From CAG-170 sp022779365 (GTDB lineage Bacteria > Bacillota > Clostridia > Oscillospirales > Oscillospiraceae), in NCBI GenBank assembly GCA_022779365.1, contig JALFSI010000038.1, forward strand, positions 1 through 64,000: a DNA stretch of 64,000 bases. The letters are read 5' to 3'. The translations under genes and the position numbers were made by a program. The notes beneath the pieces were generated by a model that was not told where the DNA came from, ran no database searches, and saw nothing but the letters and a program-made list of their open reading frames with translations. Of the stretch, positions 49,849 to 58,258 are shown piece after piece. Numbering within the stretch: position 1 is the stretch's first letter; each line of letters opens with the position of its first letter.

Positions 49849-51414
49849 TTAAAAGTTCCAGTGAATTTCAATCGGAACGTTCCTTGTTCCCGGAATACGC
49901 TTGCCGACGGATATATAATCAATCAGCGTTTCCACAATCTCGCGGGTAAGGTGTTCCAAGTTGGTGTATTGTTCAATCAGTTCGCGGCGATTATCGCCCG
50001 CCGCAATTTTTTCTTCGATTTCGGCTAACTGCTTTTCTCCGTCAGCAATTACACGTTCCAAACGTTCACGCTCTGTGGTAAAATCTTTAGACATTTCTAC
50101 ATAATCGCTTTCAGAAATTAAGCCCTTGACCTTATCCATGTAAAGCTCCCGAATACCTTTCGAATACTCTGCAACCTTTTTTTCGTAGACTGCAATATCA
50201 GAGAGTAGACGGGCTTTCTGCTCCTGTAAGTTGTCGCAAAACTCAATGTTCTGTTCTAACTCGTCTTTGTCAAGATAATCGGTTGCTAAACGGTTAAGCT
50301 CATCTATTACAAGCCTTTCCAATTTATCAACAGAGATAAAAGAGCCGATACAAGCGTCCTTTGCCACATGGCGGTTGGAGCATTGTAAATAATGTTTGCT
50401 TCCGCGCCCTGGTGCAGACTTTGATGAACGCATGGTGTAACCGCAGTTAGCGCACCGGGCTTTTCTTGCAAATAAACCGACTGTGCCAACGTCAAAGGGC
50501 TTTGCCCTCTGTTTGATTAACGCCTGTACTCTGTCCCATAACTCACGATCTATAATCGGCTCATGCGTACCCTCTACGACATACCACTCACTTTTGGGAC
50601 GGGGCTTGTTCTGTTTCGTCTTATAGGAAACGCTGCCGTATTTTCCTTGCACCATATTACCGATATAGATTTCATTTATCAGCATATCAGAAATAGCAAA
50701 GTATTTCCAAAGGGTGCTGTTCTTTGTTTTCGGCTGCTGATACCGCAAGCCATGCAGACGCTTATATTCAGTTGGATTAGGTATGCCCCTGTCATTGAGC
50801 ATACGGGCAATCGCAGTTTTTCCGTAACCCTGTGCGAATAGGGTAAATACTTCTCGGACAACGGCTGCGGCTTCTTCGTCGATTATCAAGTGTCCCTTTT
50901 GGTTGGGGTCTTTCTTGTACCCGTAAAGGGCAAATGCGCCGATATGAAAACCGTTCACTCGTCTGTTGGTTAAAACGCTGCGGATATTCTCGGACATATC
51001 CTCTAAATACCACTCATTGACAAGTCCGTTGATTTGACGTGACTTTTTGTTTCCCTTGTTGGCGGTATCGGCGTTGTCAACAATGCTGATGAAACGAATA
51101 CCCCAAATAGGGAATAACCCGTGTATGTACTTTTCAACTAATTCCAATTCACGGGTGAAGCGGGATTGTGTTTTACAGAGGATAATATCAAATTTGTGCG
51201 CTTCTGCGTCTTTGAGCAGACGGTTAAATTCCGGGCGTCGTCTATCTGAACCCGTGTAGTCGTCGTCGCTGTATATGTTGTAAAGTTCCCACCCCTGTTC
51301 CATAGCGTATTGCAGCAGCATAGTCTTTTGGTTCTGTATGCTGTTGCTGTCGTCGGTTTCAAATTGCTTGTTTCTATCTTCTTCGGATAAGCGGCAATAA
51401 ATCGCAACTTTCAT
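49849..51414 (-). CDS. Large serine recombinase (TndX/TnpX-like)
   Basis: Site-specific recombinase of 521 residues. The resolvase domain has the catalytic Ser in AIYCRLSEED and R residues in TQSRFTREL; a recombinase domain (GFHIGAFALYGYKKD, TAIARMLNDRGIPNPTEYK) and zinc ribbon (CANCGYTMRSS ... YLQCSNRHVAKDAC) follow, then a coiled coil and C terminus. Such enzymes integrate and excise the element between att sites without host factors. Its stop codon is 17 bp from the cotJC junction, as expected for an integrase at an element end. GGAGGAG spacing favours the inner ATG at 51414. Confidence 0.95.
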   Translation of the reverse strand: MKVAIYCRLSEEDRNKQFETDDSNSIQNQKTMLLQYAMEQGWELYNIYSDDDYTGSDRRRPEFNRLLKDAEAHKFDIILCKTQSRFTRELELVEKYIHGLFPIWGIRFISIVDNADTANKGNKKSRQINGLVNEWYLEDMSENIRSVLTNRRVNGFHIGAFALYGYKKDPNQKGHLIIDEEAAAVVREVFTLFAQGYGKTAIARMLNDRGIPNPTEYKRLHGLRYQQPKTKNSTLWKYFAISDMLINEIYIGNMVQGKYGSVSYKTKQNKPRPKSEWYVVEGTHEPIIDRELWDRVQALIKQRAKPFDVGTVGLFARKARCANCGYTMRSSKSAPGRGSKHYLQCSNRHVAKDACIGSFISVDKLERLVIDELNRLATDYLDKDELEQNIEFCDNLQEQKARLLSDIAVYEKKVAEYSKGIRELYMDKVKGLISESDYVEMSKDFTTERERLERVIADGEKQLAEIEEKIAAGDNRRELIEQYTNLEHLTREIVETLIDYISVGKRIPGTRNVPIEIHWNF

Positions 51415-51483
51415 GTTCATATCTCCTCCAAGAGATAGAACAAGCTATTTCCATTATGATTATACCATAACGGAAACAGCTTG

Positions 51484-51642
51484 TCATGATTTCTTGCGAG
51501 AATTAACATTTTTGTTTCGTTCTAATCTATTGATAAGCTCAATCCACTTTTTTGTGAATTGGCTCTTTGAAGTAGTGTTCTCGCCGCTTTTGAAAACACT
51601 CTTGCATATCGTATCTGTTTTGGATTTATCGTTTTTCTCCAT
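51484..51642 (-). CDS. Small basic protein upstream of the recombinase, 52 residues
   Basis: Short ORF with SD GGGGGC and ATG at 51642. The product is Lys/Ser/Thr-rich and ends with a helix (FTKKWIELINRLERNK). Small ORFs of this kind precede recombinases in several Clostridial elements and may be recombination directionality or regulatory proteins. I do not recognise a defined family. Confidence 0.6.
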   Translation of the reverse strand: MEKNDKSKTDTICKSVFKSGENTTSKSQFTKKWIELINRLERNKNVNSRKKS

Positions 51643-52086
51643 GATTAGCCCCCTTTCGGAAAACTGCTAATACACTATATGAAAAGCGGCAAGTCCACTA
51701 TTACAACAAAAATATTATGGGGCTTTAATCGGACGGTTGTTAGCACAACCTCACGGGAGTTTCACCCCTGCATGGTTCTCATGCAGCCCTACCCATTGCC
51801 TGCGACGCTTTGAACGCTCGGACTGTGGCTGTAAGGGAGTATCATTATGTATTTCTGCGCGTCGTTGCCCGCAAGCTGCCAGCTCACTTTGCGGCGTCGG
51901 TGTTAGTCGCTCGTTCTCCGATGGGGAAGTCATGGCGCACCCGCCGTATGGCTCGGCGCAAAAGGAACGTATCCGATTTGCCCTATACTGCGTCGCCGTT
52001 ATCTTGCGTCGCTTTCTTTGTCAAGGAGCATGGTCGAGGTCAGATTGAACGCGCAAAGCGGAAAGGGGGACGCTTTGCATTTTGCG
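51643..52086. other. 444-bp GC-rich region without a supported gene
   Basis: Between the recombinase module and the orf8-like gene. It is GC-richer than its flanks and contains a TGCATG/CATGCA hairpin (about 51770-51787). Several overlapping short ORFs occur on both strands, including a 60-residue hydrophilic one on minus at 51751-51933, but none has an SD. It could hold a regulatory or transfer-origin site or be a decayed gene. Confidence 0.4.
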
Positions 52087-52338
52087 TTAATCTGCCTTGA
52101 AGTTAAGGACAGCCCGCATGAGCTTTGCTTGCAGCCGCTCCCGCAAGTCCTCATCTATGCCCCAATAGGTATTGCCGCTTTCGTCGCGGATTTTCTGCAT
52201 AGACAGGTGGGCTATGTAGCTTTGGTAATGCTGCAAGACAAGTTTCATAGCGTCGGGGTCGCCCTTCGTCGCGGCTAAAATGACCGGGTAAGGTAATAAG
52301 CCGCGTTCATCGGAATTGTTGCTAATCGTTCCATTCAT
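52087..52338 (-). CDS. Helix-turn-helix regulator (Tn916 orf8-like)
   Basis: Protein of 83 residues. The block YPVILAATKGDPDAMKLVLQHY, then GNTYWGIDEDLRERLQAKLMRAVLNF matches the HTH_16/orf8-like proteins of conjugative elements, which work with the orf7-like sigma factor just upstream. It overlaps that gene by 17 bp; GGAGG precedes the start. Confidence 0.85.
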   Translation of the reverse strand: MNGTISNNSDERGLLPYPVILAATKGDPDAMKLVLQHYQSYIAHLSMQKIRDESGNTYWGIDEDLRERLQAKLMRAVLNFKAD

Positions 52339-52759
52339 CGGCTCGTTCCTCCAAATATCGTTTCAGCAGTTCAAAAGAGCTTGTGCGCCGATACTGTACT
52401 GTGCTGCGGGGGATCTTCATCGCTTCCGCAATTTCAACGTCGGTCATGTTGAAAAAGTAGTACAGCAATACGGCTTGTCTTTTTTCGTCCGGCAGGGCGT
52501 GCAGAGCTTCGGCAAGCAGTTTTGCAGTAATCTTCAAGCCTCCTGCGCAAAAGGCTTCCTCGTTGCCGTCTTGAAAATACTTGTCAACGGTGTAAAGCTG
52601 CCTTTCTTCCTGCGGGGTCAAGTCTGAAAAGACCACTTCGCGGAGTTGCCTACGCTTTCGCTCTCGGCAAGCGTCAATCAGTTCATTTCGTAAAGCGCGT
52701 TTGCAGTACGCATTAAACTCACATCTCGTTTGCCATTCCAGCCGATTAGGGTAATCCAT
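52322..52759 (-). CDS. Sigma-70-like factor (Tn916 orf7-like)
   Basis: Protein of 145 residues of the short sigma type found in Tn916-family elements. The N-terminal region has YCKRALRNELIDACRERKRR; the C-terminal sigma-4 HTH is LPDEKRQAVLLYYFFNMTDV and EIAEAMKIPRSTVQYRRTSS. In Tn916 ORF7 drives expression toward excision genes. GGGGGTGAGAAC gives the start; the orf8-like gene overlaps its end. Confidence 0.9.
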   Translation of the reverse strand: MDYPNRLEWQTRCEFNAYCKRALRNELIDACRERKRRQLREVVFSDLTPQEERQLYTVDKYFQDGNEEAFCAGGLKITAKLLAEALHALPDEKRQAVLLYYFFNMTDVEIAEAMKIPRSTVQYRRTSSFELLKRYLEERADEWND

Positions 52760-53022
52760 GTTCTCACCCCCTTTCGTCCCGGGGGCGGGTTAGTATTTAT
52801 CCCCTTTCGGCAACCCTCCACGGCGAAGCCGTGAATATGCCAACCGAAAAAGAAAACTTTTTCAAAAAAACTTTTGGAGAAGCAAAATGCGCCCGATTGC
52901 AAAATGCAACCGGGCACTATAAAGGAAGCATATACCGCTATATGGTGATATGTGTGTTCATCTACACAGTCAGAAACACCCCATAACGGAAAGGCACTTT
53001 TTTTGAGAAATATCCCCGCTTG

Positions 53023-53049
53023 TTAGGGGCTATAATGATAATGCAACAT
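53023..53049 (-). CDS. Eight-residue leader peptide candidate (MLHYHYSP)
   Basis: Nine codons including stop, with a near-perfect SD AAAGGAGG and 7-nt spacing, about 260 bp upstream of the sigma-like gene on the same strand. The SD lies in the loop of a perfect 11-bp hairpin, and a CCCC/GGGG stem follows the stop. This resembles drug-sensing attenuation leaders before resistance or transfer genes of Tn916-type elements. No proof of translation. Confidence 0.45.
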   Translation of the reverse strand: MLHYHYSP

Positions 53050-53077
53050 GGCGGCAGCCTCCTTTATGCCGCCATGT
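53046..53077 (-). promoter_or_regulatory. Perfect 11-bp hairpin with the SD in its loop
   Basis: ACATGGCGGCA (53046-53056) and its exact complement (53067-53077) enclose a 10-nt loop with AAAGGAGG on the minus strand; the leader ATG is within the stem. It may control ribosome access to the leader peptide. Confidence 0.55.
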
Positions 53078-53100
53078 CTTTAATGTCGTCGCATGACAAA

Positions 53101-53200
53101 ACGCGGCGGCTTTGATTTCTCAAAACCGCCGCGTTATCATTGGGGCGTGAAAAGATGTCTGCTGCACGACGGTTTTTTTCTTTTGCCGTCGTGCGGCAGA
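53101..53200 (-). terminator. Two hairpins downstream of the vanZ-like gene
   Basis: A 15-bp stem with one G-T pair (53158-53172 against 53186-53200) and a 9-bp stem ACGCGGCGG/CCGCCGCGT (53101-53109, 53126-53134) with GTTTTG after it on the minus strand. They probably end the bce-vanZ transcript. The remaining bases 52760-53022 hold only small hairpins (CCCGGTTGCA/TGCAATCGGG near 52890) and no gene. Confidence 0.55.
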
Positions 53201-53229
53201 TGTTTGAAGCAGCGTATGGAATTAACGTT

Positions 53230-53835
53230 TTAACGCTTTGCTGCTGTTGCCTTAATTCCAAGAGTTATAAAATAGCCAATGATGATTCCTGCAAAGTTCA
53301 TCATTACATCATCAACATCAAAACTGCGCCCAATGACAGGTTGTAGTAATTCAATCGCAATCGGTGTTATGACAGCAAAAGCAAAAATGTTCCGTGTGTT
53401 TATGGTCTTTGAAACAAAAGGCAAGAAGAACCCCATTGGCAAGAAGATGATAAGATTTCCCTCAAGCATTGTTCTTACCCAACGCCCAATCGTAAATTCA
53501 CCTGTTTGAGCTTTCAAAAATGTGGGAACAAGGTTGAAATTGCCGGAAAATAGGGGGTCGAGTTCACCACCGCTATAACCGTTATACAGATAAAACCAAA
53601 TATACGTCCAAAAATTTCTCGGAACAAGAACAAGATTGATCAGTCCTGTTAAGTAGCAAACAAAAAGCCAACGCATAATCTCTGCTCCCCACGAAACAGA
53701 CAGTTCGCGCTTTCTGATTTTCACAAGTCGATAGATTGCGTAAACAAGTCCTACCAAAAAGGTAATGGGGACAACTTGAAGAAATATCCCTATGAGCGAC
53801 CCGGACATCACTACTGCATATAGACCATCAAACAT
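53230..53835 (-). CDS. VanZ family membrane protein
   Basis: Membrane protein of 201 residues with about five helices and the VanZ core: NLVLVPRNF-type segment, GNLIIFLPMGFFLPFV and FDVDDVMMNFAGIIIGY with its D-V-D-D. VanZ-like proteins give low-level teicoplanin and lipoglycopeptide resistance by reducing surface binding. Start at 53835 (GGAGGTGGGAT upstream). It is the last gene of the Bce-type operon, 17 bp after the preceding stop. Confidence 0.88.
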   Translation of the reverse strand: MFDGLYAVVMSGSLIGIFLQVVPITFLVGLVYAIYRLVKIRKRELSVSWGAEIMRWLFVCYLTGLINLVLVPRNFWTYIWFYLYNGYSGGELDPLFSGNFNLVPTFLKAQTGEFTIGRWVRTMLEGNLIIFLPMGFFLPFVSKTINTRNIFAFAVITPIAIELLQPVIGRSFDVDDVMMNFAGIIIGYFITLGIKATAAKR

Positions 53836-53852
53836 ATCCCACCTCCACAATT

Positions 53853-54341
53853 CTATTTGCTATTTTCTGTGTTCTTTTGCACCTTCGTGAGAATAAGAAC
53901 GCAAAGAACAGAAACCGCAATGCCACATACTATGTACGTCCAATTGAAAAACAAAATATTGATTACATAACGTGCGGACGGCTGTGTAAAGAGATTTACA
54001 AATACATCCCCGGTTGCGACAGCTTCCATAACTCCTGCGATATTTGCAGGAATTATCCCGTAAAGAAACGCACCGATAAAATACAATGCTATTTTCTCAA
54101 CAATGGACGGGAATAGAATGCCCAACGAGTAAAACCAATCCTTTTGTGATTTGCCGTATTTTCCAAAATACAGCGCGGCTAAAAGGTACGGTATTACGGC
54201 AAGGCAAACTCCCAACGCTTCGGATCTCAAATGAAGTCCAAAAAGAATAAACGCTAATCGTATTAACAGGTATGAGCCTAAAATAATTAGCCAGCCAATC
54301 AGCAATACCACAGTATGAGATTTCTTTTTCTGCGGCTGCAT
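53853..54341 (-). CDS. Hypothetical membrane protein, 162 residues
   Basis: Four hydrophobic helices and a Lys-rich N terminus, no recognised domain. It lies between the histidine kinase and vanZ genes with short gaps and SD GAGGTGAGC, so it belongs to the same operon. It could be an accessory to the resistance transporter; no motif supports a specific function. Confidence 0.75.
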   Translation of the reverse strand: MQPQKKKSHTVVLLIGWLIILGSYLLIRLAFILFGLHLRSEALGVCLAVIPYLLAALYFGKYGKSQKDWFYSLGILFPSIVEKIALYFIGAFLYGIIPANIAGVMEAVATGDVFVNLFTQPSARYVINILFFNWTYIVCGIAVSVLCVLILTKVQKNTENSK

Positions 54342-54345
54342 ATGC

Positions 54346-55392
54346 TCACCTCCTCAAGGGTTGCTCCACTTTAGGAAAGATCAGTGTTACGGTTGTTCCG
54401 CCGTTGGCGTTTGAAAAAATACTTAATTTTAGGGTCAAGTCATTCGCCATTTGACGAACAAGGTACAGCCCCATTCCCGTAGAACGGCTTAAATAGCTGC
54501 CTGTGTCCCCGGTAAAGCCCTTATCAAAGACAAACGGGAGATCGGACACGGGTATGCCAGTTCCGTTATCGCTGATAGATAAAATGATTTCTCCACTATC
54601 TGCATGATCCGCCACCGAGAATTGTATTGTGGGCGCGGGGTTCTTTCCGGCATATTTTACGCTGTTGCTGATAATCTGTCCTAAAATGAACATAAATCCT
54701 TTTTTATCAGATACGGCGTTGCAATCGTCCCCGACATACACGACAGAAAATCCGGCTTCTTCAAGTAAGGATAAATTATCCTCAACTGCCTCCCGGCAAG
54801 TTTCCAAAACAGAAAGCTGCTCAAAACAGTAATCTTTATGAACTGCTCCAAGGCGGGAAAAGTATAAAATCTGTTCTACACTCTGCCGCGCATAGTCGCG
54901 CACATATAACATACGGGTATGCACCAAAGGCGACATCTCACCCTTACGGTTATCCAAAAGCAGCGTCATAAGGGATAACGGTTTCTTTATTTCATGCGCC
55001 CATTTTTCGATGTAGTTTTCGTAATCCGCAATTTTCAGCTTTTGCTCTTTTCCGTATTCCTGCTGTGTTCTCAAATGCTGCCCCAGTTCACGGAGATACG
55101 GGCGTAATGACGCGGGGACACTTTCGCATAACAGGTATTCGTTCCTGTCGTCCGGCTCTAACAGGAAACATCGAAAGGCGATGTCTATTTTCTTGCGTTT
55201 GTAGCTTGAGATTACCAGTGGGAGGATCAAGGCGGCAAGAGATACAAATATCATCAGTCCCACAAGGCTCAAAAAATTCTCCGGGTAAGCAAACCATGCA
55301 AGAAATACAAAGAACAACTCCAAGCACGCAAGGGTAACCAACCAAATTCGATTAGACGATATATAAGTCAAGAGAGTACGCAATTTTCTCAT
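54346..55392 (-). CDS. Histidine kinase, BceS type (intramembrane-sensing)
   Basis: Kinase of 348 residues with two N-terminal helices and almost no extracellular loop, so it senses through the partner ABC transporter as BceS does. DHp His in EKWAHEIKKPLSLM, ATPase N box QIISNSVKYA, G1 box DNGTGIP, F box FVFDKGFTG and G2 GMGLYLV. It overlaps the response-regulator stop by 4 bp. Confidence 0.92.
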   Translation of the reverse strand: MRKLRTLLTYISSNRIWLVTLACLELFFVFLAWFAYPENFLSLVGLMIFVSLAALILPLVISSYKRKKIDIAFRCFLLEPDDRNEYLLCESVPASLRPYLRELGQHLRTQQEYGKEQKLKIADYENYIEKWAHEIKKPLSLMTLLLDNRKGEMSPLVHTRMLYVRDYARQSVEQILYFSRLGAVHKDYCFEQLSVLETCREAVEDNLSLLEEAGFSVVYVGDDCNAVSDKKGFMFILGQIISNSVKYAGKNPAPTIQFSVADHADSGEIILSISDNGTGIPVSDLPFVFDKGFTGDTGSYLSRSTGMGLYLVRQMANDLTLKLSIFSNANGGTTVTLIFPKVEQPLRR

Positions 55393-56075
55393 AAGCCCAC
55401 CTGTTCTTTCAGACGGTAGCCTTGTCCGCGTACCGTTTCAATGCGTTCCTCAAGCCCAATTTCACGCAGCGTTTTCCGCAGACGGGTAAAGTTGACTTGC
55501 AGGGCATTTTCATCTATAAACTCTGCCGTCCCCCAAAGCGCATGGAACAGCTCGTTCTTTGAAACAAGGTTCGGGCTGTTTTTCAAAAGAGCAAGAAGGA
55601 TTTTTCCCTCATTCTGCGGCAGAACATAAGAGGTTTTTCCTGCATATATCGTAAAAGTATTTGGATCAAGCAGGAAGCCGCCCCCGTCGAGTAATCCTTG
55701 CTGCACCTGCTCCTCTCGGCGGCGCAGAAGATTTTTTGTGCGGGCAAGCAGACGTTCCATATTACATGGCTTTGTTAAGTAGTCGTCTGCCCCCAATCCC
55801 AAGGCATGAAGTTCGTCCTGTAATTTATCTCTTGCCGTTAAAATCAAAACTGCCCCAAGGTGCTTTGCCTTTATCTCTTTGCATATCTCAAAGCCGGAAC
55901 GAAAGGGGAGATTGATGTCGAGCAGAATTAAATCCGGGGACAGCTCTGCTAACTGTGATACAGCGTTTTCAAAAGCAGGCAAAGGAACGGCATCATACCC
56001 TGCTTTTTTAAGCATATCAATCAGTTCTTCCCGCATATATACATCATCTTCAATTACGACAATCCGCGCCAACAT
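55389..56075 (-). CDS. Response regulator, BceR type (OmpR family)
   Basis: Regulator of 228 residues. Receiver domain with acidic pair in VVIEDDVYM, phospho-Asp in DLILLDINLPFRSG and Lys in DYLTKPCN; C-terminal winged helix (YVLPQNEGKILLALLKNSPN, VNFTRLRKTL, VRGQGYRL). It should activate the bce-type ABC operon in response to peptide antibiotics. AGGAGGTG sets the start at 56075. Confidence 0.93.
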   Translation of the reverse strand: MLARIVVIEDDVYMREELIDMLKKAGYDAVPLPAFENAVSQLAELSPDLILLDINLPFRSGFEICKEIKAKHLGAVLILTARDKLQDELHALGLGADDYLTKPCNMERLLARTKNLLRRREEQVQQGLLDGGGFLLDPNTFTIYAGKTSYVLPQNEGKILLALLKNSPNLVSKNELFHALWGTAEFIDENALQVNFTRLRKTLREIGLEERIETVRGQGYRLKEQVGL

Positions 56076-56104
56076 GATCACCTCCTCTTTCTATCGAAAG
56101 CCTG

Positions 56105-58258
56105 TCAAGAGTTTGGTTTCCAATTCAATTTACTAATCTCACGGTTTGCCGTCCGAGCCGTAGCAACCCCGTAGATCACAAACACAAGCACAACGATACT
56201 ACCCATAACAAGCAGCAATGGTAAGGACTGTTGCAACTTTTGCACTCCGGCATTATGCAGATAATGTTGCATTGCATAAACTCCAACCGTCCCACTCAAA
56301 CACGCCAGCAGCATGGGGAGAAGGAAATACCATAGCACCTGTTGGTTGATAGAGCGTTTCATTTGTTCGCGTCGTGCGCCAAGAATTGAGAGTGTTGCAT
56401 ATCTTGCCCTTGTTGCTCTCATTTGTGTCAAAAATTGCAGGGCAAGCACAGCACAAGCGATAATCAACAGCATAAATCCCATGTATAGGGTGGTATAACT
56501 GCCGGAAATCACATAAAATAACTGCCGCCCGAAATTGTCAAGATAGCTTTCATAATACAATCCGGAGGGCTTTAACAGCTTTTCGGCTTGCATAATAGAC
56601 TGCAACAGACCGTTTTTCTCAACGGTTTCTCTCGGAATACAGAAGCTATAATAGACTGTAACGGTGTCCGGGGCTACATACTTGTAATAAACTTCGTCGG
56701 AAACAATCAATGCAGTTACGATTTTTATGTTTTCATCTGCTGTTAGTCCTTTCATTGGTACGGACGAACCAAGAACAATCGGGTGTCCATCAATGGAAAG
56801 TAAGGTTTTCCCTCTCGTCTGTGCATCCATTGCAATCCGTTCTAATATAGAGAACATTTCATCTTGTGTATTTCCTGTAAAATCCGGGTTAAGGTAAAAG
56901 ATCGCTTCATCATTACGGATCGTTGCCGGTTCTTCCCCTGCTGCTTCTAAAAGCCTGTTGTATGATGATACTGGCAGAAGATGCGGGGCAGCTCCTATTG
57001 TGTCAATGAACCCCAAAAGGATAAGTGCTGCCGGTTGGTGTGAGCCAAATTCATAGCTAACTGCTCCTTGCACAACAGGGTCTTGCACATCCGGGGGCAA
57101 ATTCAAAACTACCTGTTCTCGCAGTCCGGACCAGTCTACAAGAGATTTCATTTCTCCCGAAACGGGGTGTTTCATTGTCCCTGTTTCCATGCGATTCAAG
57201 GCGGTAACATAAGAGTTCATTTTTTCATTTGAAAGATATTCGTCAACCAGCCGCTCATCGCCCATAACTGTAAAATCATAGACGGAAGATCCTCTCGTTA
57301 TTTGTTTTCCATATGACATAATGCTAACGGATCCGTCTGTAATGAGCATGATTGTGAGCATAATCAGAATAGACGCAACGCTGACGGAAATGTATTTATG
57401 GACGACATTTTCATAAAGTTGGCGCAGGGTAAAGATATACAGTCCGGATGTGGCTTTGCGCTTTATGGATGCCGCTGCTGCGCTCAACAGTCTTGCAAGA
57501 CCACGGATAGATAATACCGTTCCGACAATTCCAAACACAACCGCGACGATTATCAGTGCGTTGCCAGCGGTCATAAAATGTTTTAATACAATCCAGTATG
57601 CGAAGATTAAAAACACAGCACCAAGAACGAGGGAAAGCCAATTACCGCTCTTACTCCCAGCTCGCTGCTTTTTCTCCATTTCACCGTAAAGCATTTGCTG
57701 AATTTCTTTGTTAAAAAGTTTTCCGCATAGGACGAACAGCGCGACAGACTGAATAATCAAAAATCCGAGCGTCGTCAAAATAACTGCACGAATGGAAAAA
57801 CTTGATTGATGTGCAATAATACCGTAGCCCACAAGTCGTGCCGTAGCAAGACTGCTTATCTCTGACAAAAAGCCGCCACAGATAAGACCGCCTAAAAGAG
57901 CCAAAAGAGAGCTGATAAGCCCCTCTGCTATGATTTGAATAAACAAGCGAGGCTTTGTCATTCCAAACAGAAGATAAAGACCTAATTCCCGGCTTCGACA
58001 TTCAAGCTGGTACTTATTTGCAAAGATCACCAGAGAAAAAACGAACAGCAGCGCACAGAGGTACACTGTCGGCAACAGTTTTGTCAAAAGGCGATCCACA
58101 GCGTCGCTTTCAAGTTCACTCAAAAAACGCATCACGTCCTGCTCTCCAAGAGAAAGCACAATATAAAACGTGGCTATGGCTGTTACCATAGTGAGAAAGT
58201 ATATTAGATTTTCGCTGCGGCTTCGTTTCGCATTTCGCCAAGCGATGCTAAAGAACAT
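56105..58258 (-). CDS. Bce-type ABC permease (FtsX-like, peptide resistance)
   Basis: Membrane permease of 717 residues with ten helices and a large extracellular domain between helices 7 and 8 (about residues 310-520), the BceB layout. Conserved starts: FFSIAWRNAKRSRSENLIYFLTMV and ELGLYLLFGMTKPRL; C-terminal FtsX block MRATRARYATLSILGARREQMK. These transporters remove bacitracin, mersacidin or lantibiotics from lipid II cycle targets and signal to the kinase. The start at 58258 follows GGGGGAGG and overlaps the ATPase gene by 11 bp. Confidence 0.92.
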   Translation of the reverse strand: MFFSIAWRNAKRSRSENLIYFLTMVTAIATFYIVLSLGEQDVMRFLSELESDAVDRLLTKLLPTVYLCALLFVFSLVIFANKYQLECRSRELGLYLLFGMTKPRLFIQIIAEGLISSLLALLGGLICGGFLSEISSLATARLVGYGIIAHQSSFSIRAVILTTLGFLIIQSVALFVLCGKLFNKEIQQMLYGEMEKKQRAGSKSGNWLSLVLGAVFLIFAYWIVLKHFMTAGNALIIVAVVFGIVGTVLSIRGLARLLSAAAASIKRKATSGLYIFTLRQLYENVVHKYISVSVASILIMLTIMLITDGSVSIMSYGKQITRGSSVYDFTVMGDERLVDEYLSNEKMNSYVTALNRMETGTMKHPVSGEMKSLVDWSGLREQVVLNLPPDVQDPVVQGAVSYEFGSHQPAALILLGFIDTIGAAPHLLPVSSYNRLLEAAGEEPATIRNDEAIFYLNPDFTGNTQDEMFSILERIAMDAQTRGKTLLSIDGHPIVLGSSVPMKGLTADENIKIVTALIVSDEVYYKYVAPDTVTVYYSFCIPRETVEKNGLLQSIMQAEKLLKPSGLYYESYLDNFGRQLFYVISGSYTTLYMGFMLLIIACAVLALQFLTQMRATRARYATLSILGARREQMKRSINQQVLWYFLLPMLLACLSGTVGVYAMQHYLHNAGVQKLQQSLPLLLVMGSIVVLVFVIYGVATARTANREISKLNWKPNS

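Noticed and set aside
51751..51933. A 60-codon hydrophilic ORF on minus
   Set aside because: It reads plausibly as protein but has no SD and I recognise no family; kept only as part of the gene-free region.
53064..53261. A 65-codon ORF on minus over the hairpins
   Set aside because: It spans both terminator-like hairpins and the 3' end of the vanZ-like gene and has no SD.
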